Shown: positions 1 to 11,470, counted from the stretch's first letter. The stretch is DNA of 64,000 nt from Beroe forskalii (GCA_011033025.1 WFMF01000624.1:23918-87917), one strand, 5' to 3'. Numbers and translations are program-made. Notes: generated from the letters alone by a model not told the origin.

Positions 1-221
1 GACTGCTGATTATGGAAAATCAAGCAGACGAATGAACTCGCATGTTTGCACTGAACTTTAAGCTTTTGAGACATCTTCACACACTGACAGTAATTCAGAG
101 GAATGTTAGTATGCAAAGAAAGAAAGAAGTTTGATATAATATGGCATACACGAGCCATTTCAACGAAAAGGCTATGAAAGAAGAAGGCAAACAGAGGCCC
201 TGCACCAACAGAATTACTGAC

Positions 222-313
222 CTGAAGCGATATTGGTTTCTTGTTTGGAATGATTTTTGCAAGAAAGGGAGCTATGGCAGATGTTACAAGCATACTGGAA
301 ATCGCTACAGCAC
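222..313 (-). CDS. Possible second coding exon of the same gene
   Basis: Downstream on the minus strand an AG acceptor (315-314, context AAAACAG) precedes an open frame that matches the phase-1 donor of the upstream exon. The join gives a Gly codon followed by AVAISSMLVTSAIAPFLAK and a short basic segment ending SLQ. The segment is hydrophobic and ends in a basic loop, as a membrane helix would. A reasonable donor CAG|GTCAGT follows at 221-216, giving a 92-nt exon ending in phase 0. If that donor is not used, the frame stays open to base 1. The polypyrimidine tract is weak, so the acceptor is uncertain. A link to the major facilitator fold is only a guess from the hydrophobic pattern. Confidence 0.28.
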
Positions 314-506
314 CTGTTTTTATATCATTGGGTTACTTTTCTTTATAAATTGTGAGGTAATGAACCAGAATTTGATTGACATCAAATTTCAAAGCCCTTA
401 CGGGTGGCTCAGTTGGGGTCATACTCAGAAGGAATTTTATTTTATTTAAACACTCTTCAATTTCAATTTTCAATTCAAGGTTCAAGGTTCATCAGATTTC
501 ACTCAC

Positions 507-681
507 CGACATTTTCATCAAGTTCCTCATTCTCAATAAAGTTGAAATAAAATCCTGCCGGAAAGTAACATGTCATTTGGGTCACGAAATTCCCAATGCA
601 GGCAAAGACAAGGACGATGGCAATATGGATCTTGCTGAGGCTTTGGATGGGAGTTTGTGCTCGAGTTGTTGATGCCTCCAT
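507..681 (-). CDS. Candidate first coding exon of an unidentified membrane or secreted protein
   Basis: Seen: reading leftward, the ATG at 681-679 has AAA before it and G after it (a strong initiation context), and an in-frame TAA lies four codons upstream. The frame encodes about 58 residues: a polar N-terminus, then a hydrophobic stretch (residues 19-34, IHIAIVLVFACIGNFV), then CYFPAGFYFNF and an acidic tail ending DENVG. It stops being exonic at a consensus donor GTGAGT (506-501), leaving phase 1. An in-frame TGA follows inside the intron at 501-499. The hydrophobic stretch could be a signal anchor or first membrane helix. Inference: this is the 5' coding exon of a gene running off the left edge. 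The family is not recognised; a multi-pass transporter is one possibility. Unlike nearly everything else in the window, the sequence has no second copy here. Confidence 0.45.
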
Positions 682-770
682 TTTGACGATTTAGTTGTGC
701 CTCACTATCTTTTTACTACGATGGGTCGGTTGATTGTGAAGTTTACACAATTTCGAAGTGATGGGCTAAC

Positions 771-1580
771 ACGTATGTGCATAGCTTCATCCCCCCTGAA
801 TCAAGGGGGGATGAAGATTTTGGGTCAGATAAGGTATGTGGGGGGTTGCCCTAATTTCAATGATTCTGGGGGGACTTGGACAGAAGGGGGGAGTGAAAAA
901 ATTAAGGGGGGATTGGGATCTGGCAGAAGAATTTCAAAATTTGAGATGGAAATCCTATATCCGTGAGAAACATTTCTTCTCAGACCCTCTGGCTTCTGGG
1001 GGCTGCGCCCCAAGACCCCCGCACTCTTTTTGTAGGTCTTCCAAATCACTACCATACTTCAATTCCCTGCCATTTTCAAGTGATATCAACTTAACAAATG
1101 TGTTTCTATGTTTTTATATTGTGTTGACAATATCCCTGAGGCTTGGTTTTATGCCCTGGTTCCATTACAATTGTCAATTTATAGCTTTATATATTCAAGG
1201 ATTAATTGACATCAAAATTGAACTTCTATTACCATTTCAGTCATTAGAAATATCATATGTTAAAACTCAAAATTGAATAAATTTATTGTCTGACCTGCGA
1301 TGTCAGCCACATTTCATAGTTTACATACTTTCATCTTGTCATTAGGTTTCTAGTTTCGGTTGACACTTTTGTAAACAATTCAACGGACATATCTTAGAAA
1401 AATTTTCTAAGTTTTTGGTGGGGGGTTGGTCGAATTTTGAAATTCAGGGGTCGGGTGCCCAAAAGGGGGGGGGGGATTGAGGATTTTGAAAATTCAGGGG
1501 GGAGGTTTTGCTTTGGCAAGGGGGAGTTGAAAAATTCAGGGGGGGATTGGACCCAGGATGAAGCTATGGTATGTGTGTAC
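771..1580. mobile_element. Putative non-autonomous element with G-rich interior
   Basis: The left edge (ACGTATGTGCATAGCTTCATCC broken as 771-792) reappears inverted at the right edge (1555-1580, GGATGAAGCTATGGTATGTG), giving imperfect TIRs of about 20 bp. The interior is rich in runs of five or more G and repeats the phrase AATTTTGAAATTCAGGGG near 1425-1550 and related phrases near 800-960. No target duplication could be fixed. Open frames through it are artefacts of the G runs. Confidence 0.4.
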
Positions 1581-1873
1581 ATAAATTGATTGAAAAATCC
1601 GTCGAAAGAACACGCAATATTCTGTGCATGCACAATTGCTGTAATTTATTTGTCATTGAATTTTTGTTGGAATCTTGACAGATCTTAGATCGATGCTTGT
1701 GCACACATATGGGTTACACAATTGAAAAGATGTGTTGGGAGCGAAGTAAAATTTTTATAAGTTTATACTTTACTAATTTCCATGATGATGAATAATTTCA
1801 CTGCCTTATTTCAGGATAAGAGAATTTTGTGTGAACTACGTGAATCTTTGGAAAATTTTGAACAAGATAGACC
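1581..1873. other. Unassigned AT-rich spacer
   Basis: No repeated, coding or structural signal was found in this stretch. Confidence 0.5.
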
Positions 1874-2114
1874 TCAACTAATCGTGAACATGTCCTAACT
1901 AGTGGGCATATACCGCGGTACGTACCGCGGTATGTGCCGATTAGTTAGAACATGTTCCGTGGTACATACCCCGGAACATATCCTAACTAATCGTCAGTGT
2001 CACGCGTCATGTCACGATTAGTTAGAAAAGCTACAGTCATAGGGGACGACTCCCCTGTTCGAAAGAAAATCCTAACTTTAATCGTGACGTGTCACGTCAC
2101 GATCTCGCGCGCGC
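1874..2114. repeat. Cluster of nested palindromes (TAATCGTGAC / TACCGCGGTA family)
   Basis: The block mixes ACTAATCG and its complement CGATTAGT with internal palindromes ATACCGCGGTA, GTACCGCGGTA and GTGACGTGTCACGTCAC. Each arm recurs in both orientations, so the single strand could fold into several alternative hairpins. The phrase TCCTAACTA, or its complement TTAGTTAGAA, recurs about every 50 bases. No coding signal. Confidence 0.6.
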
Positions 2115-2965
2115 ATTTTTTCTAGATTTTGTCAATGAGCAGAGCGAGATTCAGTGCTTCAGTGACAAACGAAGAAACAATAATAGTGGGGGTTCTTAGT
2201 ACAAAGATTATACTTCAATTGAGATTACAGTTCAGATGAGGGTACCAAAATGCTCGTCAGGATGTCTACTTTCGATTTAGCCACGGTCACAAGCCCAAAC
2301 TCGATGTGATCGGGGTCTAATTGGGCCTTAATTGACTCTAATTGGGCCATTTTCTGAATTGGCCCTAATTTGGAGTCTTATGGCCAAAAAGCCCCAGTTT
2401 TTATAGTAAACTATGTACTTTCCACGGGTTTTTAGGGTTTTCTAGGTCCCGATCGTCCCCGACCCCAGCAAGTACCTCTAATTGGGTATAATTGGCCTTA
2501 ATCGGGCTATTTTTGAAATTGGTCAAAATGCCCCAATTTTGATGGTAAACTATGTACTTTCCACGGGTTTTTGGGGTTTTTAAGGTCCCGATCATCCCCG
2601 ACCTCAGCAAGTACCTCTAATTGGGTATAATTGGCCTTAATTGGGCCAATTTCAAACTAAGGCATTCCTGGTCCATTGAGTCCCGGATTTTGAACTCAGT
2701 GAGTATTGTTAACGTTTTATTGGTCACTTTACAAGAAGAAAGCGTCCAAAAATCAGTAAGTATCACTAAATGGGTATAATTGGCCTTAATTGGGTAAATA
2801 TAAAGCAGGCAGTCCTGATCCGTTGAGTACTGGATTTTGAATTAAGTAAGAATTTCATATCCCAAATTGAATTAATTGAACTAGTCGGTTCCCGTCCTAC
2901 GGACGGCGAATGATGGCAGCCGCATGAGCTAACGGCCACATGTCCCTTTGACAGTGATTTGACCG

Positions 2966-3715
2966 ATGGAGTTTGGAGGGGAAATTCGAAACTTTAATTT
3001 CTGCGAAAAAAAGCTTCCCACGCCCCCAACGGTAACCCAATATTGCCGACAATATTCTCAAAACCTTTACTCATCATAAGCAACTCGATAGCGAAGGAAT
3101 TTTGAAAAAAATTCGAAAATCTATTTTTTTTCGAAAAAAGGGCGTGGCCTCCCACGCCCCTTAGGGTGACCCAATAATTCGGACAAAATTCTCAAAACTT
3201 TTATTCATCATAAGCAACTTGATGGCGAAGGAATTTTGAAAAAATTCGAAAGTTTAATTTTTGCGAAAAAAAGGGCGTGGCCTCCCACGCTCCTCAGAGT
3301 GACCCAATAATTCGGACAAAATTCTCAAAATTTTTATTCATCATAAGCAACTCAATGGCGAAGGAATTTTGAAAAAATTCGAAAGTTTAATTTTTGCGAA
3401 AAAAGGGCGTGGCCCCCACGCCCCTCAGGGTGACCCAATAATTCGGACAAAATTCTCAAAATTTTTATTCATCATAAGCAACTCGATGGCGAAAGAATTT
3501 TGGAAAAATTCGAAACTTTAATTTTTGCGAAAAAAAGGGCGTGGCCCACCACGCCCCTCAGGGTGGCCGAAAAAATCTCATATTATTTTTCTGATTTATT
3601 ATAAAGTTTTTGCAACACGATGAAAAAAAAAATTTCGTTGCCTACTTGAAAACGAATCGCCATAAATAAATAAATATATATATATTAACAACACGCATTA
3701 TATATAGTAAGATGG
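2966..3715 (+). repeat. ~120-bp satellite block with unique tail (block S, copy 1)
   Basis: About 4.7 tandem units of roughly 120 bp, each containing GGGCGTGGCC, a GACCCAATAATTCGGACAAA phrase, TTCATCATAAGCAACTCGAT and TTTTGAAAAAATTCGAAA. The tail (3576-3715) holds TTTGCAACACGATGAAA and ends near a (TA)n run and ACAACACGCATTATATATAG. The same block occurs inverted at 38650-41790 and at 53773-55806, so it is a dispersed unit that has been captured here inside the 2184-6232 element. Confidence 0.75.
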
Positions 3716-4721
3716 TGAACATAATTTCAACAAAACACAAATACTCCAAATTAAGTTCGATATTTGAACTTAAGTATTCAAGATAAAACAACCATGAATC
3801 GAATCTTATTTTATATATTATGATGATATTGATAATTGATGCATCCTATCAAAGTATCAATCCAAGTTTAAAAAACCGAAATAAAAAATTGTTACAATCA
3901 ATACTAAACAAGCATATACTTCTATAGAACTTTATGTAAGGTTGAAACACGAAATGTAATAAAGCTTAAACATATTAACTAGAGGATGCCGGAGAATTGC
4001 ATGAACATTTACACAGAGAGGTACAGCCCAAAACGTCATTGCTATAGCCTCATTGGATGATGATTCTGCTTATGTGGCAGCTGCAACGACCATTAGTTGA
4101 GCAAGTCGTTTTGCAGCTGCACTTCCGAAATGTGTCCCATTTTTTAGCTTTGATGACATCACGATTCACGCCCCATTCAAAATTTAGTCCATATCCATCC
4201 TCTGTATTTTTATACCCCCAATGCAGTGGTTCAGGCAAGATCGTGTTTTTCTGTAGACCATAAACTTGCTTGATACAGAGATCGTTTAAGCTTATTTATG
4301 AATGTGTGTGAAGTCATAGGAGGTCTTTTCAAAGGAAACAGCGGTAAATCACCATAAGTGTAGCTATGTCTTCAGAATTTAGGTTCATCATAAAAGAAGA
4401 CACGTCTTGACGTATCTGAGGGATTAGCAAACCCTCTATCTTCTTCCTCAAGGTAACAACAAGCATTGTTGATTAACAAATTAAAATCTTAACCACGTTT
4501 ATCATTAATTGACAAAAGAAGCAACATCTTAAACGTGAGTATATAGCGACTGAATTGAGAAAAATACAATTTAAGTCTTGAAAAAGCAAATTAGGGAAGT
4601 TATGATATTGATTGAAATTACACTCTGACTAGAGCTCGATTACATGCATTGATATTAAAAACCTGCCTACCACAAACCGGACAGTTATATCACTATTTTT
4701 ATTCACTCATGTGTGAGGGGA
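3716..4721. other. AT-rich core of the 2184-6232 element
   Basis: Apart from the Cys-rich relic at 4050-4238, nothing recognisable: no repeats in the window match this stretch and no long open frame is present. Confidence 0.4.
4050..4238 (-). pseudogene. Relic of a Cys-rich (CXC-like) transposon-associated protein
   Basis: The 62-codon frame reads a polar segment containing WGYKNTEDGYGLNFEW, then KKWDTFRKCSCKTTCSTNGR and CSC. The spacing W...C-S-C-K-x2-C-x4-5-C-S-C resembles the Cys-rich zinc-binding tail seen in a group of uncharacterised, element-associated proteins of many invertebrates. Those continue with further C-x-C groups, whereas here the pattern ends abruptly at HISRIIIQ and a stop. 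The start is arbitrary (5' truncation likely). Family placement is from memory of the pattern only; a chance frame remains possible. Confidence 0.33.
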
Positions 4722-4935
4722 TTGAATTCTGGGTAACTCGGTAATCTACCGATGCACAACCTGGGGCACATCTCGGGCACACCTCGAGATGTGTCCGAGA
4801 TGTGCCTCAGGGTGCCCGAGGTGTGCCCCAGGTGGTTGTGCCCAAATGTGCCCCAGGTGTGTCTTGTGCCCGAAATGTGCCCCAGGTTGTGCCCCAGGTG
4901 TGCATCGGCAGATTACCGAGGTACCGAATTCTGAA
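4722..4935. mobile_element. 214-bp foldback element with GTGCCCCAGG repeats
   Basis: The ends are inverted copies of each other: left 4722-4770 (GAATTCTGGGTAACTCGG, then TAATCTACCGATGCACA) and right 4899-4935. Between them GTGCCCCAGGTTGTG / GGGCACACC motifs repeat in both orientations. It sits inside the 2184-6232 element. The open frames rich in Cys and Pro across it arise from the short repeat. Confidence 0.6.
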
Positions 4936-5027
4936 ATGGATCAGATGACGGATGATATCAGTAGGTACTACTTCAATAGTCAATTAGGAGAATTGCGAAA
5001 AATTTAGGGCTAATGCCAACTATGATA

Positions 5028-5385
5028 GGTAAATTGAGTGATCCATCGAGGCCAGTATCGCGCCAGTAGCACGCCAGTATCAGGCCTACCTCACGCCGTT
5101 ATCGCGCCAGTATCACGCCAGTATCGCGCCAGTATCAGTTATCACGCAGTATCGCGCCAGTATCACGTCAGTAGCGCGCCAGTATCACGTCAGTAGCGCG
5201 ATACTGGCGTGATAATGGCGTACTACTGGCACGCTACTGACGTGATACTGGCGCGATACTGGCATGCTACTGGCGCGATACTGGCATGATACTGGCGCGA
5301 TAACGGCGTGAGGTAGGCCTGATACTGGCGTGCTACTGGCGCGCTACTGGCGTGATACTGGCCTCGACGGATCGCTCAATTTACC
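5028..5385. repeat. 358-bp quasi-perfect palindrome built of CAGTAKCGCGC units
   Basis: Left arm starts GGTAAATTGAGTGATCC and the right arm ends with its near complement GGATCGCTCAATTTACC. The axis is near 5206. Each arm is a string of roughly 10-11-base units CAGTATCACGC, CAGTATCGCGC and CAGTAGCACGC, all complemented on the other side. Unit-level palindromy (GCGC) plus arm-level palindromy allows a single large cruciform or many small ones. Confidence 0.85.
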
Positions 5386-6338
5386 GAAAAATAGAAATCA
5401 TAATTAATGAGAATGAATAGATTACAAAGGAAACATCAGTGGGTCAACAGACCTGGAGTGTCTCAGTAGGATATTGACCCAATTAAGGCCAAATATACCA
5501 AATAAGTGGTACTTACTGAATTTTTCGATGCTTTTTGCTTGAAAAATGGGATATAAAACGTTACAAATTCAAAATCAAGCGCTCAACGGATCAGGACTAC
5601 CTGCTTCATATTGACCCAATTAAGGCCAATTATACCGAATTAGTGAAACTTACTGAATTTTTGGACGCTTTCTACTTGTAAAGTGGCCAATAGAACGTTA
5701 AAATACTCACTTAGTTCAAAATCCGGGGCTCAATGGACCAAGAATGCCTTAGTTTGAAATTGGCCCAATTAAGGCCAATTATACCCAATTAGAGGTACTT
5801 GCTGAGGTCGGGGACGATCGGGACCTTAAAAACCCCAAAAACCCGTGGAAAGTACATAGTTGACCATCAAAATTGGGGCATTTTGGCCAATTTTGAAAAT
5901 AGCCCAATTAAGGCCAATTATACCCAATTAGAGGTACTTGCTGGGGCGGGGACGATCGGGACCTAGAAAAACCCTAAAAACCCGTGTAAAATACATAGTT
6001 TACTGTAAAAACTGGGGCTTTTTGGCCATTAGACTCCAAATTAGGACCAATTTCGAAAACGGCCCAATTTGAGTCAATTAAAGCCCAATTAGACCCCGAT
6101 CACATCGAGTTTGGGCTTGTCACCGGGGCTAAATCGAAAGTACACATCCTGACGAGCATTTTGGTACCCTCATCTGAACTGTACTCTCAACTGAAGTATC
6201 TTCCCAATTTTATGTACTAAGAACCCCCACTATAAGTAACTTCATATGATTTTTGACAAGTCACAAGACAAGTCGATGAAACCTAAGTTTGCCGTTGGTT
6301 TCGACCTTCTACGACCATTACTTTGGGAGTTATAAAAA

Positions 6339-8470
6339 CCTTCAAATCAAAAGGTGATAACTTGAAAAGTATAGTTTTGAGATAATCGAAAAAACTGATT
6401 TTCTTCAAAACTAATGGTCAAATTTTCTCAAGTTTTGGTTTCCTAAATAGTATGAAATAATGTAGTATGATCAGATAATGTTTTCACTCCTCCCGATGTC
6501 CACCTAATTAATTACAATTAATTAATTACCTGAAAAATTGACAGTTATCACCTTTGGTCGAAACTTTAATTTACAAAAATAATTTGAAGAGGTGATATCT
6601 CTAATTATAACCTTTTGAATTACTTTTCTCCTACTAAAAACAGCAGTATTATCATAAATTACATTGAGTTATCACCTTATTGCCTTAAATTCCATTTCAA
6701 GATATCAAAATGTTCTTGAATTATTTCAAAACTGATATTTGAAGACGCCATCCTTTTTATTCTCTTCGGTTCTTATTTTATTTTCAAAAACAATAAAATT
6801 ATAAAGTTTCATGAAATTTAATGACATCATTACGAAATTTCACGATTTTTAGCGCCTCTGTAGTGATTTTAATAAGGAAACAAAATCAAGCTCTATTATC
6901 ATTTAGCCTCTTTTATGATACTGTTCACAACTATTTTGCACCCTAAAAGTTTAAGTTTCAAATCAAATTGTGGCTGCTATCTAGCTATTTGTGTGAGTTC
7001 ATCAAACTACTTTTCAGTAGTACTATGTACCATACTAGCATAAAGCATTGACATGTCTGCTTAAAATTGCAAACTATTCAGAAAGTATGGAAGTAGAAAC
7101 ACTAAACACCATTTAAATCAACAATATCATCATGTCTTGAGCAAACTCCGTGCTTCATTGAGGATTAACACAGTCCTTTTATCAGTCACAAAATACCACT
7201 TACAATTTACATCTACCAGTTTTACTCATTACTTTGTTTTTGTGAAGAATGGCCAGAAATTAAGACAATTTTTATTTAACAAACTGACAACCATAGGCAT
7301 AAAATCGTATGTTTTCGGTCAGATATGTGGTTCTTATCATGGTTAATAAATGACCTGTATACCATCCAATGGTGTCAATTAGATTTTGGCCGAAGTTGGC
7401 CCCGTTGTTAGATTTTTTGATTAATGCAAAGTCTATTAATATTTTACATTTTTGTGATACATGATGATGAAGAAATTCCAAAATGATCTCGACTTGATTA
7501 CTGGAAATACTATTGCTCCTCATCAAATCCACGCTTTATGATACCACTGTGGTCATCTTATTATTACAACCTATATGCCATTCCAATTGATTAAATCAGA
7601 AAAAGAATCCTCCAAATCAGCTAATCATCCATTCATCCTAGAAATGAAATCGTTGCTTCTTGAATTTCCTATTAGTAATTTCCTAACTTGCAGATTCCAA
7701 ATAAGGCAAAAATATTTGAGTAATAGAGGTTAGAGCAATAGTACCCTAATCATCAATCACTACATTGTTCACAGGTACTCAATTTTAAAACAGATGGGTG
7801 ACACAATAATGGAAATAATTTGGGAATTGCATAACTATGTCATACACCAATTTGTCAAAAATGAACTGTTGGCACTGAAAAGTAATGTTTCACCTCGATA
7901 CTTCTGTATATTATTGCTGGTCAATGCTCACGAAAGCATGTCAATAAAAACTTCCATATACTGTTAGTACCTACTATGAAATTACTATCATAGGTATTTT
8001 TAGATTTCCTAGACAACTCTTTGATACAACAGAGGCCCATTATAGTACTTAATAAAACATTCTTACAATTTCTTATTTCTCAAATTGAGAACCCTAAATA
8101 TGTGAAAAATTTCTTTCAAACTTGGTTATAACTCAAGTTATAACCTGAAAATTAATAGAAAAAAGCAAACAATCTTTCAAAAATAGGGTTATAACTGGAG
8201 TTATAACTTTTTTTCGGAATTTTGGACTGTTTATTTTTACCAAAGGTGATATGTTGAGTTATAGCCCTAGAAAATTTATTTTATTATTTCAAATTATTTT
8301 TAGGAGGTAATAACTCGGGTTATAACTTTTTGGCAAAACTTTCTAAAAAAATTTTGTTGCTGATTTTGCTCAAATCACTTCAAAATTTCACTCACGGGTG
8401 CGCAATGAGATTCTGAATCACTTGGTAAGGTTTTTTTGAAAAGGTGATAACTCGAGTTATCACCTTTTGA
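6339..8470 (+). mobile_element. Family B element, copy 1 (non-autonomous, ~2.1 kb)
   Basis: Ends CCTTCAAATCAAAAGGTGATAA (6339-6360) and GTTATCACCTTTTGAT (8455-8470). It is the reverse complement of 25098-27249 over nearly its whole length. Motifs AGGTGATAAC and GTTATAAC, and the palindrome GATAACTCGAGTTATC, recur many times towards both ends. It lacks the outermost CGTCA found on the other copies, so the ends are slightly eroded. No transposase frame is present. Confidence 0.8.
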
Positions 8471-8853
8471 TCATTGTATAATAAATAATCAATATTCAGG
8501 TTGAAAATGACATAAAGCATATGTCGAAATATTCCTAATATGACGGCTTTTTATTTTGTTTTCAAGTTTATTCTGCTACTCCGCTTCCCGCCCAAGGTTT
8601 ATATTAAAGGAAAATGGTTTCAGGATCATAAATCCACTATTTCATGCATAAAAACGCGATTTTCGGTATTTTACCTGTATAAGGAATGGCCAAAAATGGG
8701 TGTGGCATGTGCCAGTGTTTCCCGATGGAGTTGGGCCGAAAAATTTTTTCTGGTGGTTCAGTGACCCCAAACGCAAAATATAATCAAGTATTCAGACTGA
8801 TTCGGCACAAATCGTGTTTTCTGAACATCCCTAGTATACTATGTACTATATTA

Positions 8854-10745
8854 ACCACAGACAAAACCGCAAGCGGCTGTCATAGCAACCCCCTCACAGA
8901 GTCACAGGGGCGCCGCTTTTTAATTGTAAGAGGTTATTATGATCTAAAAATACGTGATTAAGCGTCAAATATAGAAATAATTTGTTAAAATCCTTGAAAT
9001 AGTGATTTGCCTAATTTCTACAAAACGTCCACGTGAACTCACGTGCACTTCATTTCCATCGGCCATTTCTTGTTATATTGAAGTACCAAGGAAATCAAAA
9101 TGTTGATTCAATCACTATCGTATAGCACTTTTGGAATTCGGCCTGAAATTGGACTTGGCCAAATTCTCGACTTTTTCGCGCGGCTCAAATTTACGTTTTT
9201 GAGGGGCCACCACACCCTTCCCTTAAATCGGGAAGACTTGAAACTTTTTACCCTTGATATTTGACTGAGAAAGAACATTGATACGCCTGGAAAAGATGGA
9301 GCAATGTTCGTGAGCTGAGATATAGATGCTTAAAGTCACCATATTTTGGCCTAGTAAGGATCCTCGATCTTTGGAGGCCTCCCATGACCTCATTTTTTCA
9401 CCAATCACCATGAAACTTCTTTGATGGCTAAATCTTGAGGTCTAGATGCTACATAAGTCGGGAAATCATGACGCGGTAGAAAACTTTTCAGATACAGTGC
9501 TTCAAAGTGGTCCAAAATTACGTTTTTCGCTAAAAATCGTGATTTCATCGATTTTGATGACGTCATAACAGCAAAAAAATCGATCCGCGAAACTTCCTAC
9601 ATAGCCTAAGCCACAATTTTATCTTAGCTGAAAAAAACACGCCCTCGATCAAGGCTCTACCATTTGTGGTTCTCGAGATTTCATCGTTACAAATTTGGTC
9701 CTAAATTATCACGTCTATAAATGAGTATACCACAGACAAAACCGCAAGCGGTCGTCATAGCAACCCCCTCACAGAGTCACAGGGGCGCCGCTTTTTAATT
9801 GTTTGAGGTTATTACGATCTAAACATACGTTATTAGGTGTTCGAAATAGAAATCATTCGTTAAAATCGTTGAAATAGTAATTTCCCTAATTTCTACAAAA
9901 CGTCCGCGTGAACTCACGTGCAAAATTCATTATATGGACCTGGAATCATGTTTCTCTATTGCATTGTGACTTGTTTCAATCAAATCAAGTCGAAAATTCG
10001 GTCTTAAGACTCAAATTTCAAATTTGCCTAATTTCTACAAAACGTCCACGTGAACTCATGTGCACTTCATTTCCATAGGCCATTTCTTGTTCTATTCGAG
10101 TACCAAGTAAATCAAAATGTTGATTCAGTCACTATCGTATAGCACAACAGCCCTGCACTTACGGAATTCGGCCTGAAATTGGACTTAGCCAAATTTTCGA
10201 CTTTTTTGCGCGGCTCAAATTTACGTTTTTGAGGGGCCACCACACCTTCCCCTTAAATCAGGAAGACTTGAAACTTTTTACCCTTGATATTTGACTGAGA
10301 AAGAACATTGATTCACCTGGAAAAGATGGAGCAATGTTGGTGAGCTGAGATATAGATGCTCAAAGTCACCATATTTTTGCCTAGTAAAGATCCTTGATTT
10401 TTGGAGGCCCCCCACGACCTCATTTTTTCACCAATCACCATGAAACTTCTTTTGTGGCTAAATCTTGAGGTCTAGATGCTACATAGGTCGGGAAAACATG
10501 ACGCGGTAGAAAACTTTTCAGATACAGTGCTTCAAAGTGGTTCAAAATTACGTTTTTCGCTAAAAATCGTGATTTTATCGATTTTGATGACGTCATAACA
10601 GCAAAAAAATCGATCCACGAAACTTCCTACATAGCCTACTACATTCTCCCATCTTAGCTGAAAAAAACCCGCCCTCGATCATGTCTGTATCTTATATGGT
10701 TTTTGAGTTTACCCTGTCGAAAATTGGGTCCCAAAATTATCACGT
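8854..10745 (+). repeat. Two direct ~0.9-1.0 kb units (U1 8854-9728, U2 9729-10745)
   Basis: Both units start ACCACAGACAAAACCGCAAG and run in parallel through CATAGCAACCCCCTCACAG, TTTTTGAGGGGCCACCACAC and GATGACGTCATAACAGC. U2 has an extra ~120-bp internal duplication (about 9911-10035), so the phrase TTCTACAAAACGTCC occurs twice in it. The near-palindrome CACGTGAACTCACGTG follows that phrase. No coding capacity; host or transposon origin unknown. Confidence 0.75.
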
Positions 10746-11470
10746 CTATTCCCGCCCTGGCCAGGGCGGTAACCCCCCCGCGGTAAAAGTAAAAAGAAAA
10801 CTGGCCAGGGGTATAAGTTAGAGATTTGAGTGTCACAGGGTGATATAATATACATGATAATTAGGAGCAAAGTTATAAAGCCGAGATCTCAAGAACGGGA
10901 TATGGTAGAGCCATGATCGAGGTCAGGTTTTGTTGATCTAAGATGGGAAAATGTTATAGGCTATAAGAGAAGTTCTGGTGACGTCATTTTCACGTCACTA
11001 TGACGTCATCAACTTAGCGAAATTTTATTGCTTTTTTAGCGAGAATAGGCCATCTTTATGCGCATTTTTTTTCACTAAGAAGGAATGGAGATAGCTCAAA
11101 AAATGTTGAAAAATCGTTGGTTGGAAATTTAAAGAGCTTTCAGAAAATCATACGGATCATTGGGCTATCTCGATTTTTCATCGAGATATACGCGATTTTC
11201 TAAGGTACGGTGAAAAATCAATTTCAAAATTTTAGGAAAATCTTAAACGAGTGATATGTCAAGAACTGCAGCTTATCTTGAGATGAGACCGGTCAAAGTA
11301 TGTTGTACTAAGGCGGAATTGTCTTATAGGCTATATGGGAAGTTGGTTTGAGCTTATTTGGGTGCTGTGATGACGTCATCAAAATCGTTTAAAACCACTA
11401 AAATAGCGTATTTTGTGATAGAACGCTATTTTGCGCTACTTTTACATCTCCAACTCATAGATTATGTGGG
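10746..11470 (-). repeat. Diverged inverted partner of the U units
   Basis: The block 10860-11400 contains TGGTAGAGCCATGATCGAGG and AGATGGGAAAATG, which match in reverse the end part of U1/U2 (9620-9690). GTGACGTCATTTTC and TGATGACGTCATCAAA recur. Together with U1/U2 it makes a loose inverted structure centred near 10745-10830, where CCGCCCTGGCCAGGGCGG forms a short GC palindrome. Confidence 0.5.

Larger units (their letters stand above)
2184..6232. mobile_element. 4.05-kb TIR element with long inverted arms
   Basis: The left end TAGTGGGGGTTCTTAGTAC and the right end GTACTAAGAACCCCCACTA are perfect inverted repeats. Inverted similarity continues inward to about 2880 on the left and about 5455 on the right (roughly 0.7 kb arms). 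The arms repeat phrases such as CCAATTAAGGCCAATTATA and TACCTCTAATTGGG. TAA occurs directly outside both ends (2181-2183, 6233-6235). A 3-bp TAA duplication would suit PIF/Harbinger-type insertion; reading it as TA with slightly shorter TIRs is equally possible. The core carries satellite DNA, a Cys-rich coding relic and two palindromes. No transposase was found, so it is non-autonomous or a composite. Confidence 0.7.
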
